Positions 24,690 through 35,907 of a DNA stretch of 64,000 bases are shown piece by piece; within the stretch, counting starts at the first letter, position 1; each line of letters starts with the position of its first letter. Position numbers and translations under genes: made by a program. Under the pieces are notes generated by a model. That model was not told where the DNA came from and did no database searches. It saw nothing but the letters and a program-made list of their open reading frames with translations. This stretch comes from Agarophyton chilense. Lineage: Eukaryota > Rhodophyta > Florideophyceae > Gracilariales > Gracilariaceae. The stretch is taken from assembly GCA_030374765.1 (NCBI GenBank), contig JARGXX010000088.1, positions 3,038,001 to 3,102,000 on the forward strand. Reading direction: 5' to 3'.

Positions 24690-25950
24690 AGACTACAGCT
24701 CGTAGCGAGGATGAGCAGCCTTCACGACCCTACGCAGCCCGTAGTAGTATGACTCGAAAGCGGGCCACTTCTTGGCCTTGTTGAATGCTGGACCTTGCGC
24801 CACTAGCACTTCGTCTCCAACCTCATACTTCTCGATCTTTTTCTTCGTCAGCGGGGGTTTGCTGGACCTTGCAACCATCATAGCCCGTTCTCCGCTCTGG
24901 TCCAAGATTTCGAGGGCTCTTTGACTCGGAGTGGCACAGGGCAACAGTGCCACGGCATCCGTCGCCATGATGCGGGGACGAACCCAGTATAGCAGCTGGA
25001 AGGGAGACGGCACAACCTCGCGATCTCTCCTACGATACCCGTACAAGACACTGGGCAGGGCCTCTTCCCAGTCCAGGGTTCTTTGCAACACGATCTTCTT
25101 CACTGCGGACTTGATCGTCCAGACCATCCTCTCTGCCCTATCATTTGCCATCAGGGCATAGGGCAGCACCGTCCTCCAAGATATCCCATGCTTCTGGTTG
25201 AACGCCTCGACAACACCCGCCGTGAACGCATTCGCGTCATCGGAGACAACGGTGCGAGGAGGGTCATACGAGCGAACCATCACTTCCCTTACGAACTCAA
25301 CCACCGTGTCCGCGACCGAGTTTGCGGTGGCCCGTGCTATGGGCCACCCAGTCAAGTGCTCCACCGCGATGATGAGGAACTTCTTCTTCCCCTGGGACGC
25401 TGGGAACGGACCTGCGAAGTCCAGAGAGAACGTTGCTAAGAGTCCGGTGACAGGGGCGCGGAGGTTAGTGCGATAGGTCAGCAGCCTTGCCGCCCTCTGA
25501 AACTGGTCACATCCACGCACGTACGCGGTCACGTCCTTGAGGACGCCCTGCCACCAAAACCTGTCCCGGATGAACCTTCTTGTCGCAGCAACATCCCAGT
25601 GATCGATGTCATCATGGAACATCTGGAGCACCCTTCTACGCTCCGCCATCGGTGGGATGGCGCGGAGTCCTCCGGCTTCCCTGTGAAACAAGGTATTGTT
25701 CCACAACATGAACGCCTTCGCTCTTCTACGGACGGCTCTCCTTGCGTTCACATCTTCTTCGTGCACGAGAGCTCCGGAGAGAAACCTCACGACGTTCAGC
25801 AACCCTTCTTCCAGCCCGTCCAAACGCGGGTCCGACCAAGTAATGGTTGCAACTAACTCTTCTTTTCGTCCAGTCTCATCACGTTCGGGTCTCTTCTCCT
25901 CGACCTGGGTCTGTGACAAATAATCGGGGGCCCCATTGGCGACTCCCATG
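24690..25950 (-). pseudogene. gypsy-A integrase region (fossil part)
   Basis: The zinc-binding HHCC-like start (HDDIDHWDVAATRRFI...CDQFQ) is followed by the catalytic core (SLDFAGPFP, TVVSDDANAF, NDRAERM) and a C-terminal basic domain with YEVGDEVLVA. Confidence 0.9.
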
Positions 25951-25969
25951 CGGTACTTGATTTCAAACT

Positions 25970-26510
25970 CGTACTATGCGAACAGGTCCAGCCACCTTGC
26001 CAACTTTCCATGCACATCCTTCTTCCGGAAGGCGTACTGGAGCGCCTGGTGGTCGGTAAGAACCGTGAAGGGGACAGACGACAGTAGGTACACCCGAAAC
26101 TTGTTCACGGCGAACACAACTGCCAGCGCCTCCCTCTCACAGGTGGCGTAGTTCCTCTCCGCTGGCCTCATCGACCTAGACGCGTACTGGATGGGGTGCA
26201 CTTTCCCATCCTTTTTCTTCTGGCTAAGAACAGCCCCCGATGCCACACCCAAAGCATCCGTTTCGGCAATGAACGGGGAATCGAAGTCGGTGAAGGGCAT
26301 CACCGGCGGCGCCGTCATCTTCTTCTTGAGGTCCTCAAACGCCGCCTGCATCTTGGGGCTCCACCCAAATTTCTTCTTCGCCGAAGTGGCTGCATGCAGC
26401 ACCGCCGAACTCTTGGCGAAGTCTCTGATGAATCTCCGATAGTACCCTGCCAAACCCAGGAAGCTTCTGAGCTCCGTCTTGTTTCTCGGGACGGGGGCCT
26501 CCACGATGTT
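25970..26510 (-). pseudogene. gypsy-A RNase H region (fossil part)
   Basis: RNase H motifs of gypsy type: FIAETDALGVASGAVLSQ, YASRSMRPAERNYATCEREA and VLTDHQALQYAF. Confidence 0.9.
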
Positions 26511-26519
26511 GGCGATCTA

Positions 26520-27040
26520 GTCGACGTCCACCCGGATTGCAATCCCGTCAATCACATGCCCGCGGAGTTTGATCTCCGATTGGGAAAAGCTACACTTTGT
26601 CACCTTCACTTCCAAACTACCGAGACCAATTCTGTGAAACACCTCCAGACAGTGGACCAGGTGCTCCTCCATCGTCTTGGAAAAGATGACGACGTCATCG
26701 ACGTACACCATGACGAAGGCCAGGGCCCGCAACACATCATCCATCATCCTCTGGAATGTAGAGGCGGCATTAATCAGCCCAAACAGCATCACCTCAAACT
26801 TGTAGGTGCCGTAACGACAGACGAATGTCGTCTTTTCCTTGCAGGCCTCCGACATGCAGACCTGCCAATAACCTGTGAAGAGGTCTAACGTCGTGAAGAC
26901 CTTCGACCCAGCGAGGTCGTCGAAGATCTCTTCAATCTTCGGAAGAGGCCGGCGGTCTGGCTTCATAACCCGGTTCAGCTGCCAGTAATCGACGCAGAAT
27001 CTCGGCTTGCCGTCTTTCTTGGTCCCTATGACCACGGAAA
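26520..27040 (-). pseudogene. gypsy-A reverse transcriptase region (fossil part)
   Basis: Family motifs are DGKPRFCVDYWQLN, FTTLDLFTGYWQ, MLFGLINAASTFQR and VYVDDVVIFS, with the catalytic YVDD box. Confidence 0.9.
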
Positions 27041-27049
27041 AGGACTAAG

Positions 27050-29260
27050 CAGAGCTGGACGGGGTAATGATTCCCGTCTTCAACAGCTCATTCACTTCCT
27101 TTCTGATCACGGCGTTGTGTCTCGGGGGCATCCTCCGCACCTTTGAGTGGAGCGGTTTCTCGTCCGTCAGCTCGAAACTGTGCTTAACGGGCACGTCCGC
27201 TGGACAGAGATCGCCACTACTCCACGCGATAATGTCGGTCTCCTTCAGGAAGTCCGTCATCTTCTTCTGGAGGTCTGGGCGCAGATGCGCCATCTTCGAG
27301 GACAGCAACGCTGACCGCGCACTCTCTTCGTCTTCCCCTGAAGATGGGACGTCCGAATCGACGCCCGCCAGGTCAGGCTCATGATGCTCCCTGTCGACTA
27401 ACGCGAGTACCAACTCGGACTCGCTCTCTGACTCGCCCGCTGAGCCGGAACTGGAAGATACAGACTCGGCGGGAAACACATCTGGTCCCGAGTCATCCAG
27501 AAACACGAAGTACTCGCTATCAGTGCGAGCTCCGTCCACCACCGGTGGCTCATTGTACAACTGCAACAGAACTTCTTCGGCTCCGATCGTGAGGCTCACC
27601 TGCTGTCTGCTAAAGACCAGCTGAGCTTGCAGGGCCTCAAGGGTCGGGCAACCAATTATCACATCGAACGGCGTATTCTTCACCACCAATAAGTCCAAGG
27701 GGACTCCAATCTTTCTGAAGGAAATTGAAACTCCCTTCACGCAGCCCAAGACGTCTGCAGCACTCCCGTCGGCCACAATCACCCTCCTGCTCGTCGGCGA
27801 GGGCGCCAGGGTCAACTGGTTACACATCTCCCAGGACAAGAGGTTCGGTACTGCTCCCGAGTCCAAGAGGGCACTGGCGTCGGTGGCTATCCCTTTCAAG
27901 CGGCGTGGTAGGCTTGTGGCATGGAGAAAGGAAGCGTGCCTTATCAGAACCATACCCGACAACAGGGGCTTCAACAGTTTCCTTGTCTCATCGGCATCCC
28001 CACGCAACAGCTGGCCAAAGGTCAGGCCGGGCGAGGCAGCAGCCAACTCGGCCATCACATTATACTTGCCAACCTGGTCGTGAAGGCCTTGTGCTGACCC
28101 TTTGCTCTTCTTCGGCTTCCTAGTCTTCTTCCTGCCCTTTGGGGCGGCAACCTTGCGGAAGGTCCCCGGGCTCTTGTTCACCAAGGCATCGATTTCCATG
28201 ATTCCAGTCCGGGGTTGCTTCTTCAGGGCCTCACCGTCTGCGTTCCTCTTCGCGGCGGAGACCACATCCCTTACACCCGGAGATTCCTGTACCACAGCCA
28301 CATGATCTTCCTCTTCATTTTTCTTCATCTTCAGCTCTTCCGCAGATTCCGACCTTACTCCACTGAATCCAACGGCGCGCTTCTCTTCCTGTTTCGGCTT
28401 AGACCAACAGGTCTCTTCTTGGTGGCCGAACATGCCGCATCGTCTACACCTCGTATTACGATGAGGGTTCGATGGGCAGCGGTTGGCTCCATGACCAGGC
28501 TTGTCGCAGTAACTGCAAGTCCAGTACTTGTCTGAGGATCCCGATGGACCCTCAAACGTTTTCTTCACGAGAATTGTCAGCTCTTCAAACTGTCCCGCCA
28601 ACTGATCCAACTTTCTCTCCAACTGCTGTGCAGTTCCGAACGGAGCGTTGGTGTGGCGGAGTATCTTCCTCGTCGTCACCTGAGGCGAGAAACTAAGATC
28701 AGGCGGAGACACGAATGCCTTTCGACCACTTTCGTAGTCCCTAATAGCCTTCTTCAACGACTGGTAGTCACCAGGAGCCCGAAACAACACAAACTGAGCC
28801 ATGTGCGGAACAGCGACCATTGCGTTTCGCAGAAGTCCAAACGAAGCGGTATCGTTGAATCCAACTCTCTTGAAGAGAGACTCTAACTGCGGAATCGACC
28901 CCTGGATATCAGCAGGGTCAAGGCCTCCGGCAACTGCTTAATGAACTTCATCTTCCGGCTTCGGGGTCCGCTTGACCTCGGTGATCATCCCAGCCTTCAC
29001 GGACTCGTAGTTGTTTGCTGCGGTAGTCAAACTACCGTCGACAGCAAAATTGCGGCAGTATTAGTCGAACGCGTCAGCCTTAAGGTGGCATAACAGCTGC
29101 ACTGCCTGATCCTCGCCGGACTTGCCTGGGGAGACGACGTTTTTGTACGCAAAGAAAAAGCACGCAACATCCGAGGGTGCAGCGCCATCGAACACGGCAT
29201 GTGCTTGTAAAAAATCTGTCATCTTTCTCTCGATGTCAGACTTTGAATGCGGAACCATGC
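27050..29260 (-). pseudogene. gypsy-A gag and protease region (fossil part)
   Basis: Gag N-terminus lies near 29.25 kb. Two zinc knuckles (CSYCDKPGHGANRC and CRRCGMFGHQEETC) are near 28.45 kb, and a basic linker is followed by a retropepsin with LLDSGAVPNLLS near 27.85 kb and DVIIGCPTL near 27.65 kb. This is the usual gag-to-protease order in Ty3/gypsy. Confidence 0.85.
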
Positions 29261-29262
29261 AA

Positions 29263-29415
29263 TGCACTTGGCTGTGTGGGCAGGCGTACCCTTTCCTTCT
29301 TCTCTGACTGTTCCCTCCCTTTCCACTAAAGAGCCGCCGTCGCTCTTGCGCCTCTAAAAAATCGGGCGCGAGCGGCGGCGAGCTCACTATGCACTACGTC
29401 GACACGTGCCCGACA
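29263..29415 (-). repeat. 5' LTR of gypsy-A
   Basis: Direct repeat of 24101-24277. Shared words are TCCCTCCCTTTCCACTAAAG, GAGCCGCCG and GAGCGGCGGCGAGCTC (the last with one difference between copies). On the minus strand it starts TG and ends CA. Confidence 0.85.
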
Positions 29416-29499
29416 TGCTTTTCACACTTGCAACGGGAGAACGCTCTGGCGACCGGATATCAATGATGGTCACGCTCTGACGACGTCATCAGTCACGCT

Positions 29500-29772
29500 T
29501 TGAAGACGACACGTGGAGGATAATGACTGACAGTAGGGATGACTTGGACTAGAACCATTGGGCAGAGATACAACGATGTTTGAGCCTACTGGTTTTATTG
29601 GCCCAAATTCCAAAATACTATATAGCCATTGGCAGAGGGAGAATCGGCCTTCTGGTGCAATGGTGGTGGGGACCAATGTCTGAGCCTAGGCCTCTGGTTG
29701 GTCACTCTTGCGACGCCGACGACGTCGTGTCGATTGGGCACTTACCCCTCTAGCCGAGAGGCATGTGGCACG
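29500..29772 (-). repeat. Dispersed repeat R1, copy 2 (inverted relative to 12.74 kb)
   Basis: Reverse-complement match to 12740-13062 over about 270 bp, with both indels and substitutions. It lies just outside the 5' LTR of gypsy-A. The following block GGCATGTGGCACGTGTCGTC also occurs, diverged, at 6838-6860. Confidence 0.75.
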
Positions 29773-29859
29773 TGTCGTCCGTGTGTGCGGTCTGACATAG
29801 CAGATCATCTGAAATACGGACACACTCGCTCGCAAAACAACCGGCACGCCCTTGAGTAG

Positions 29860-30862
29860 TTCCACCATCTCCTCCACACCGCTCAGCATCTGCCTTCCAT
29901 TCGTTTCCATCTCTACTAAGAGCGCCGCCGCCACCGCCGCCACCGCCGCCGCCGCGCCCACCGTGAAGAACGCGCCCATAGCCGCCCTCATGAGCACCCC
30001 CGCCTAAAAACTGTGCCACCAATGGCGCCACCATCAGCCCCAAACGCGCCACACCCGAGCTCACTCCCATCGCCGTCGCGCGCACCGATGCCGGGTATAG
30101 TTCGTTTGTGTACAGATACACCGCCTGAAAAGCGCCTGCGCTCATGCCCCGCCCAACGAAGAACAGCACCGTCTCTGTCCATCGACTAGTACACTGTACA
30201 AGTAACAAGAACGACAATGCGGTTGTCGCGAACCAGAATGCGAGCACGGGACGCCGCCCTATCATGTCAATCACGATGAGTGACGCCACAATGCCGGGCA
30301 GCTCGCCGACAGCACCCCACAACGACGACACAAAATCGGCCCTTCGCAGCCGATTGGCGCACATGGGTACCTTTGTGCCGTCACCACCCCCGGCCACTCT
30401 TTCTGTGCGGCGCAGCGCTGCTAGCAGTCCGCATCCGCCACTTTGCACATCGCCGCTCCATTCGCAACGTGAGTCGCTCATGCAGTTGGGCGCATTACTC
30501 AGCACTTCACACTCCTCTGCTGCATACGAGCAACGTGCACCCACATTTTCCATCGCCAGAAACTCCGGTTGCAACATCACAAGCCCATAATATGTGAATG
30601 CTGCCGCAAACCACAGCACAAATACCTTCACGGTAACGGAGCGAACATGCGGCAAGAAAAGGTCGTGCGTGGAGCTCTATCTCTGCTCTTCATCGGTCTG
30701 CCCATCCTCCAAACCTTCGCTGCCGCTCACAAGCTGCCCCGTGGACATCGAAGCGCGCTGCATGGCAGTGACGCGACGTACTACGGCGACGGCCTAACGC
30801 CGCCTGCCGTGTGCGACGAGCCAGCGCGGCGACTCCAGTAGCGGGAAGCTTATCGCGACCTT
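29860..30862 (-). pseudogene. SV2-like MFS transporter, C-terminal half, pseudogene
   Basis: The frame starts in the loop after transmembrane helix 6, with the sugar-porter/SV2 motif LESPRWLVAHGRR near 30820. It continues through LFLPHVRSVTVKVFVLWF and YYGLVMLQPEF (helix 7) and a luminal loop with paired Cys (CEVLSNAPNCMSDSRCEWSG). ELPGIVASLIVIDMIGRRPV carries the RR motif after helix 8. Helices 10-11 follow (GAFQAVYLYTNELYPASVRA, GVARLGLMVAPLVAQFL). Two in-frame TAG codons (30796-30794 and 30679-30677) sit where Gln would fit. A TGA at 30865 marks loss of the N-terminal half. Near 29.99 kb the frame shifts, and the last helix continues in another frame (GAFFTVGAAAAVAAVAAALL, then VEMETNGRQ). 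Family members move organic ions or sugars across membranes. This copy is dead. Confidence 0.8.
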
Positions 30863-32740
30863 TCATACTTTGCACGAGATAGACGCCCGGTCCGGTCTGC
30901 GAAACATTGCTGGTTGCATACCATTCATGATCTGGGCGCTTAGGGCGCCTTGCGAACCCCGAACGCTCTGATTGTCTCCCAAGCTGTACGGATCCTGCAC
31001 ACTCTGGATGCCTTGATCACCCTGAACACGTTGCGCATTCTGAGCCCCTTCGATATGCTGAACAGCCCATACGTTCTGTATACATTGGTCAGATTGCTCG
31101 TGCTGCCCAGCGGAAGCCCCCGGATGAGAACTCACTGCCACTTGGTTTGGGAGAGCGCACTGCTCGTGCTCAATCTGAGTTTACCTATCGGCAATGCCCC
31201 TCAAGTGTTCATGGCGGCCGTAGGCGGTCTGAAAGACGCGGAACTCTTAAGTTTCGAAATTGAATACGGAGTTGGTCGGAGTTTTCGACATCTGGGAAGA
31301 GCTTGAGTCGCTTTTCAAGAATGTGGCGACAGAGCCTGACACGGGACATTTTCTGCCATCCTGCCCTGGCACTGTCGCAAGTGTTCCATGCAAGTGGTGT
31401 GCAATACGGAAGCTAAAAATGCAGTTCAAGATTGTAAACAAGATACAGAGCTGACGGGGCAAAGAGAGATCACTGAAACGGAGAGAGATGAGGAAGAGTA
31501 TAACGAGAAGCAAAGGACAATGTGACAGAGTGGCAGGAAAGCAAGGATATTGTGAAGCTCGGTCAAGAATACGATCACAGAGTTTTGTTCTCAAGATGAG
31601 ATCGGGAAAGCCACGGGAGAAGCACGAAGCGCAGTGAAAGAGAAGCAGTGGAGAGCTGCCAACAAGGCAGCGATTTGTATCGAGAGAAGAAGAACTGAAT
31701 CCGAACGGAGAGAGAGGAGGAGCGAGCATGAGGACAGGGCGCTTCGCATGTCCGCTGCACAAGATCCTCTACGCTGAGCGTTGTATATCGGGCCGAATCG
31801 CCGTTGGCTATGAGAGAGTAGAAGTCGATGCGTAGGACAGCCACTCCAACGGCTACAGGTCACGCCAGTGGGACGCCGCCGTGAAAGCTAGGACGACGGA
31901 AGTTCATTGTGCAGCAGAGCTCCTTTCGCATGGCGGAGCCTCTCTGGCGCCGCGCGAGAGCCGAGGCCCTCTCTTGCATTGCGTGCTCGCCGTAGCCGTC
32001 GAGGGCAGCGTCGGCGGCAGAAATCGCTAAAGCACATCTATCGCGCCTGCGCACGTAGAGTTCTGTTAGAATGAGCGCCCGCTGCGTTCACGGTCTGTAT
32101 CTTTTTGGTTTCAAGCCATAACCATACCCACGCTGTCACAAATGCACAGTACCGTCCACACTTTTACTCCCGACGCTCCGCTGCACACACCTACCCTTCG
32201 GTAGTTCGCGCAAAAGTTGCAACCGCCCTTCTAGCAACTCGCCACTTAACCGCTTCAAGCGCTGTCTGAATGTTGTGTGATGTTTTACCCAGCCTTTTTG
32301 GAAAACAGCAATAATCGCGGGAGAGTAAAATGGTGTGATAAGAACCATTCGAAGTGCCAAGATTCAATTATGACCGATTATCGTCGTACATTTGTTTACA
32401 GATTCAACTACTTCGTACTTGAGCAAGCGAAGGAGTCGAATGGCACCCTAGCCAAGCGACTGTGTTGTGCAGTACTTCTCAAACTTGAACGCGGCACGGT
32501 TGGTGGAAGCATCTCGTTTGAATTCATGAAGCTTGAGGAACGCATGCCGATTCCACCTTGTTCTCTTGCATTCAAGGTTCACATAATTTTATTTTCAAGT
32601 GTTTCAAGCTATGCAATGATCAGTGTGAATCTATATCAACGCCTGAGATTCCTTTCAATGTACTACGATAAGCCCCGTTACCAAGCATTTCCACCAAGCA
32701 ATCCGTAAGCTTCGCGCATAGAATCAACAACGTAAGTCAG
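30863..32740. other. Stretch without supported gene
   Basis: Frames here are short or low in complexity. The 92-codon Gln/Asn-rich minus-strand frame at 30863-31141 has a loose repeat (VQGDQGIQSVQD). A 171-codon minus frame (31247-31762) and a 143-codon plus frame (32277-32708) have no recognisable motif. None has coding support beyond length. Confidence 0.35.
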
Positions 32741-32745
32741 ACAGG

Positions 32746-33117
32746 TGGATTTCATCTTGGATGAGTGATGAGGTTGGGATTGACAGACTCAAAATAACGA
32801 CGCACCTTGGCCTGGAAAAAGAACGAAAACACAGCCTCTGCCCCCCAGCGGCTGGGCGGGAAAGCGGCCCAGGGAAAGACAAACTTCCACATCGACGGGT
32901 GCTTTGTATAATATAAGTACTAACGCAGAAAGTTCTGGAATGGAAAGCCGGCAGCTGATGTCCAGAAGTCAACAGTGGTGATGGTTGTCTTTGGGGGGTA
33001 GAGCAATTCGAAGGCGGCATCGAGGGGCTGGACGTAGGTGCGATGGCCTCCGCTGATATCAGACATGAGGACGCTTTTGGGTGTTGGCGGAGACGTACGA
33101 GGTGGGTAGGAGCGCAA
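32746..33117 (-). pseudogene. MGDG synthase fragment, in-frame stop
   Basis: The minus-strand frame has SVLMSDISGGHR near 33070-33035. In plant-type monogalactosyldiacylglycerol synthases the start is ILMSDTGGGHRASAEAL, with the Gly-rich HR loop that begins the GT28-type fold. It continues as AAFELLYPPKTTITTVDFWT and GFPFQNFLR. An in-frame TAG lies at 32922-32920, then YLYYTKHPSMWKFVF and VNPNLITHP follow, the counterparts of the family stretches SY.F.VKHP.LWK and P.II.VHP. The enzyme moves galactose from UDP-galactose onto diacylglycerol in plastid envelopes. Only about 120 residues remain, without the donor-binding half. Together with the neighbouring LtrA gene this is the best hint that the organism has plastids. 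Confidence 0.65.
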
Positions 33118-33660
33118 TGGCGGTCATGTCATTGTGGATGGGCGGCTCGAAGAAGCTCGCGATGGATCGCGGCGACGGCAAGGTGACTATAGGCAAAAGA
33201 CCTTCGCCCTCCGGCTCATTGTCGCACTGCTGCGCAGCCGCACTCTGCTAATTCCACATAGCTACGCGAAGCGCGGGTGCGGAAACGGGCGACGAAGACG
33301 GGCTCCTACAGTTGTAGAGAATGAAGCTGAAAACCACGACCAGTAAGGGATTGCTAACAGGCTACAGTGTGACCTGTAATTCGGTTTCTTGTTTAGGAGG
33401 GTTTACCTACAGAGGACACTTGTACAACCAGACTGAATAATACGCTGTCTTACATTTCGGAACCTCACTGTAACAAACTCAGAACCTCACCGTGTGCAAC
33501 ACGTCTCACACATGTGAGCGCTACAGTACGCAGTTTGTTTGCTGTATGGGGGATACACCTATCCACCAACCAGCACTGGCGTCGTGTGCAGGAATGGCTG
33601 GGGATGGCACTCTGGCTGCCAACGGCTAGTAGCTCGAGCTTGAGCTAGCTTTGTTGCACC
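33118..33660. other. Upstream region of the LtrA gene
   Basis: No gene seen. The stretch just upstream could hold the promoter, but no clear TATA or initiator word stands out. Minus-strand coding of the MGDG synthase relic may extend weakly to about 33170 (SIASFFEPPIHNDM). Confidence 0.3.
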
Positions 33661-33766
33661 GATACGCGTGTGGTGCCCATCAAGTTACCCACGCGCAGCC
33701 GCAGCGCGTCTGTCGCCGCAGAACTCATTTGCGCTCGGGGGTGCGAGAAAGGGGACAAGATTTGGA

Positions 33767-35581
33767 ATGCAGCCAGACTATTCTCCGTCTTTATCAGAGC
33801 AGTGTGTTCCCGGCGATAGTGGGAAGGGTGCAATTTCCACTGGACCTTCTAATAAACCAGTGGATCACGTTGAGGAGTTCGGTGAAGTTGAAGATGTAGT
33901 CCATCTAGAGGCTGAATCCCATCACAGCGATGCCGCTCCGCCGCCGCTCCGAGACAGAGATAGAAAGGAAACTCGAAATCTAAAAAAAAAGGCTCTGCGA
34001 ACCTTATTTGATGATAGACATATTCAGCAGTATTTTCATGGTGAAACATTATACAGAAGTCCTCGTAACAGAACTGTGGGTCCTGACGAACTGTTCTTCG
34101 ATTTGGTGCTGGTCGGCGGAACTGCAGCTTTGGGGCATGAGTTGAGGGAGACTTTTTCCTCTTGGAAAGATGTAGAAAAGTTCTTTCTCTTATTTGGCGC
34201 TATCTATAGTAGTTGGCGAGTTGTGATTATGCTGTGGAACTTCTGGGCAATTAAGAAGGATTTGTTTGAGAAGAGTAGCGTGTACATTGTCTTCTTCTGT
34301 CTGATTGGTATCGCACTGGGAGCACATGGCGCTTTTCAAGACGGCATTCGTCCGTATGTCGCTATTTGCTCGTTCTGCGCTACAGCAATCCCCTGCGCCA
34401 TCTCTTACTGGTGGGCTGGTAAAGAGGTATTGCTGCGAAACCCACTTAACCGCTTCAATCAGTTGAAAGCCATATCTCTTGTCGGAATCCTGGTTGCATC
34501 ACCATATTTTGCAGCTGCCTTTGTTGGTTCTGAAAGGGCGACCAGAATTTTGTACTGGTTTCCCCTTATTCTTCAATTCTTTTCTGTTTACCTGACCAAC
34601 ATTGTTTACCGGGCACTTCATCGAAGCATTCCTGCCACACGTCTTGCTGTTTCCATAGAGCTTATGGTCGAGAAGTATGAAGTGCTGACGATGATTGTGT
34701 TGGGTGAATCTGTGATTGGAATTTTATTCGAAGCGGGAAAGTTTGTTACTAGTGAAGGCGCAAATTTAGGCAGACTGTACGGTACAGCAGCCGCTACGGC
34801 GGCAATGCTTTATGCTTTGCAGACGCTGTACGTCAACGTAGATGGGCCGATTCTAAAAGGAGGTCAACATGCCCTTCGCCACAGTGCAGTTTGCGGTATC
34901 TTTTGGGGTCAGCTGCATACCATGTATCATATGGCACTAATCCTCTTTGCAACCGGTCTGGGAATATCTGTACATGATGTAGTTTTGGATACGAAGAGCA
35001 AGACTGCTGAGCATTGGCTTGTGCGCGCGGGTGAGGAGGCGTCCAATGCGTCTGGGTCCACTTTTGGACGTAAACAACGGTGGCTGTTTTCTGTTGGATG
35101 GGGTATGTCTATGATTCTTTCAGCTGTGTTTGGCGTGCTCCACAAAGGAGGACCGCGCGCGGCATCAAAATGGTATAGGACTACTGCACGCGTGACGACC
35201 GCAATTGGAGTTATGATCGGTCTCCCGTTCACTGACATTAGGGCAGATTTCTACTTGGGTGTACATACTGCGGTTCTCGTGTTCTTTGGAATAGTCGAAT
35301 TTGTGCTTGTACGCTTCGACTGTTTCGGTTTCTTCCGATCTGAAGGCAGTAACAAAACCACGAGCATTGTTGGAGAGTCATTTGAAACATTTGACTATGA
35401 TGAAGAGAGTCCCGATTCGCCGACGAACCCTGACGACGTCAAACTGGATCATAGCTCTGACCTTCCAGAAGCAATTTCGAGGGCTTTGAAAGAACGATTG
35501 TGTAAGGGGCACGTGTGTCCAATGATCCCAGTGCGTGCAATCTCGAATAGGCCCACGGGAGGAGGGGATAACAATGTATAA
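33767..35581 (+). CDS. LtrA-family multi-pass membrane protein
   Basis: Uninterrupted 604-codon frame from the first ATG (33767). The frame stays open upstream to a GTG at 33668, but that segment is low in complexity. The family signature ELFFDLVLVGG (about residues 102-112) follows a soluble acidic and basic N-terminus with DRDRKETRNLKKK. About ten to twelve hydrophobic segments follow, with the conserved IVLGESVIGILFEAG (about 330) typical of bacterial low-temperature-requirement A proteins (PF06772 family). The C-terminal tail is acidic and soluble (ESFETFDYDEESPDSP). Bacterial LtrA was linked to growth in the cold, and its biochemical role is unknown. No break is seen, and it is the only clearly intact host-type gene in the window. 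It has no visible introns, which fits an intron-poor alga. Confidence 0.88.
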   Translation: MQPDYSPSLSEQCVPGDSGKGAISTGPSNKPVDHVEEFGEVEDVVHLEAESHHSDAAPPPLRDRDRKETRNLKKKALRTLFDDRHIQQYFHGETLYRSPRNRTVGPDELFFDLVLVGGTAALGHELRETFSSWKDVEKFFLLFGAIYSSWRVVIMLWNFWAIKKDLFEKSSVYIVFFCLIGIALGAHGAFQDGIRPYVAICSFCATAIPCAISYWWAGKEVLLRNPLNRFNQLKAISLVGILVASPYFAAAFVGSERATRILYWFPLILQFFSVYLTNIVYRALHRSIPATRLAVSIELMVEKYEVLTMIVLGESVIGILFEAGKFVTSEGANLGRLYGTAAATAAMLYALQTLYVNVDGPILKGGQHALRHSAVCGIFWGQLHTMYHMALILFATGLGISVHDVVLDTKSKTAEHWLVRAGEEASNASGSTFGRKQRWLFSVGWGMSMILSAVFGVLHKGGPRAASKWYRTTARVTTAIGVMIGLPFTDIRADFYLGVHTAVLVFFGIVEFVLVRFDCFGFFRSEGSNKTTSIVGESFETFDYDEESPDSPTNPDDVKLDHSSDLPEAISRALKERLCKGHVCPMIPVRAISNRPTGGGDNNV

Positions 35582-35907
35582 AACAAAACAGTGCGCGTCT
35601 CAAGTAGAAGACCGGGCGAATCCATCGTCGTAGTTTGAAAGCCAGAACACGGAGCACAGTATTGTGAACGTCACATCCATAGAAATAAACATGTAAAAGG
35701 ACACCGCGGGTGGTTACAACCCAAAGACACAAGTAGTAGAGGTTCTTAACCAACAAGAAATCTGTTAAATCTAACGGCCTGTATTTGACCTGTTCGTATT
35801 CTAGAAAAACAGCATGGTGACAAATTATTCTAGTGTCTCAGACACAGAATGCGCGAAACACCAAACGCACTCACGAGATTCCGAAGACCATTGAAGGGGA
35901 CGACATC

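Larger units (their letters stand above)
24101..29415 (-). mobile_element. Ty3/gypsy LTR retroelement fossil (gypsy-A)
   Basis: All standard parts are in gypsy order on the minus strand. The 5' LTR is at 29263-29415, gag with two CCHC knuckles and protease at about 29.27-27.05 kb, RT at about 27.04-26.52 kb, RNase H at 26.51-25.97 kb, integrase at 25.95-24.69 kb and the 3' LTR at 24101-24277. The LTRs are very short (about 153 and 177 bp), start TGTCGGGCACGTG, end near GCA, and are about 90 percent identical by eye. This suggests a middle-aged insertion. The element looks nearly complete but carries a handful of breaks. It is GC-rich compared with its flanks. Gag begins only a few tens of bases after the LTR. 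Confidence 0.9.

Noticed and set aside
30863-31141. Gln-rich minus-strand ORF
   Set aside because: Low in complexity, with a short repeat in the DNA; no start context or homology to support it.
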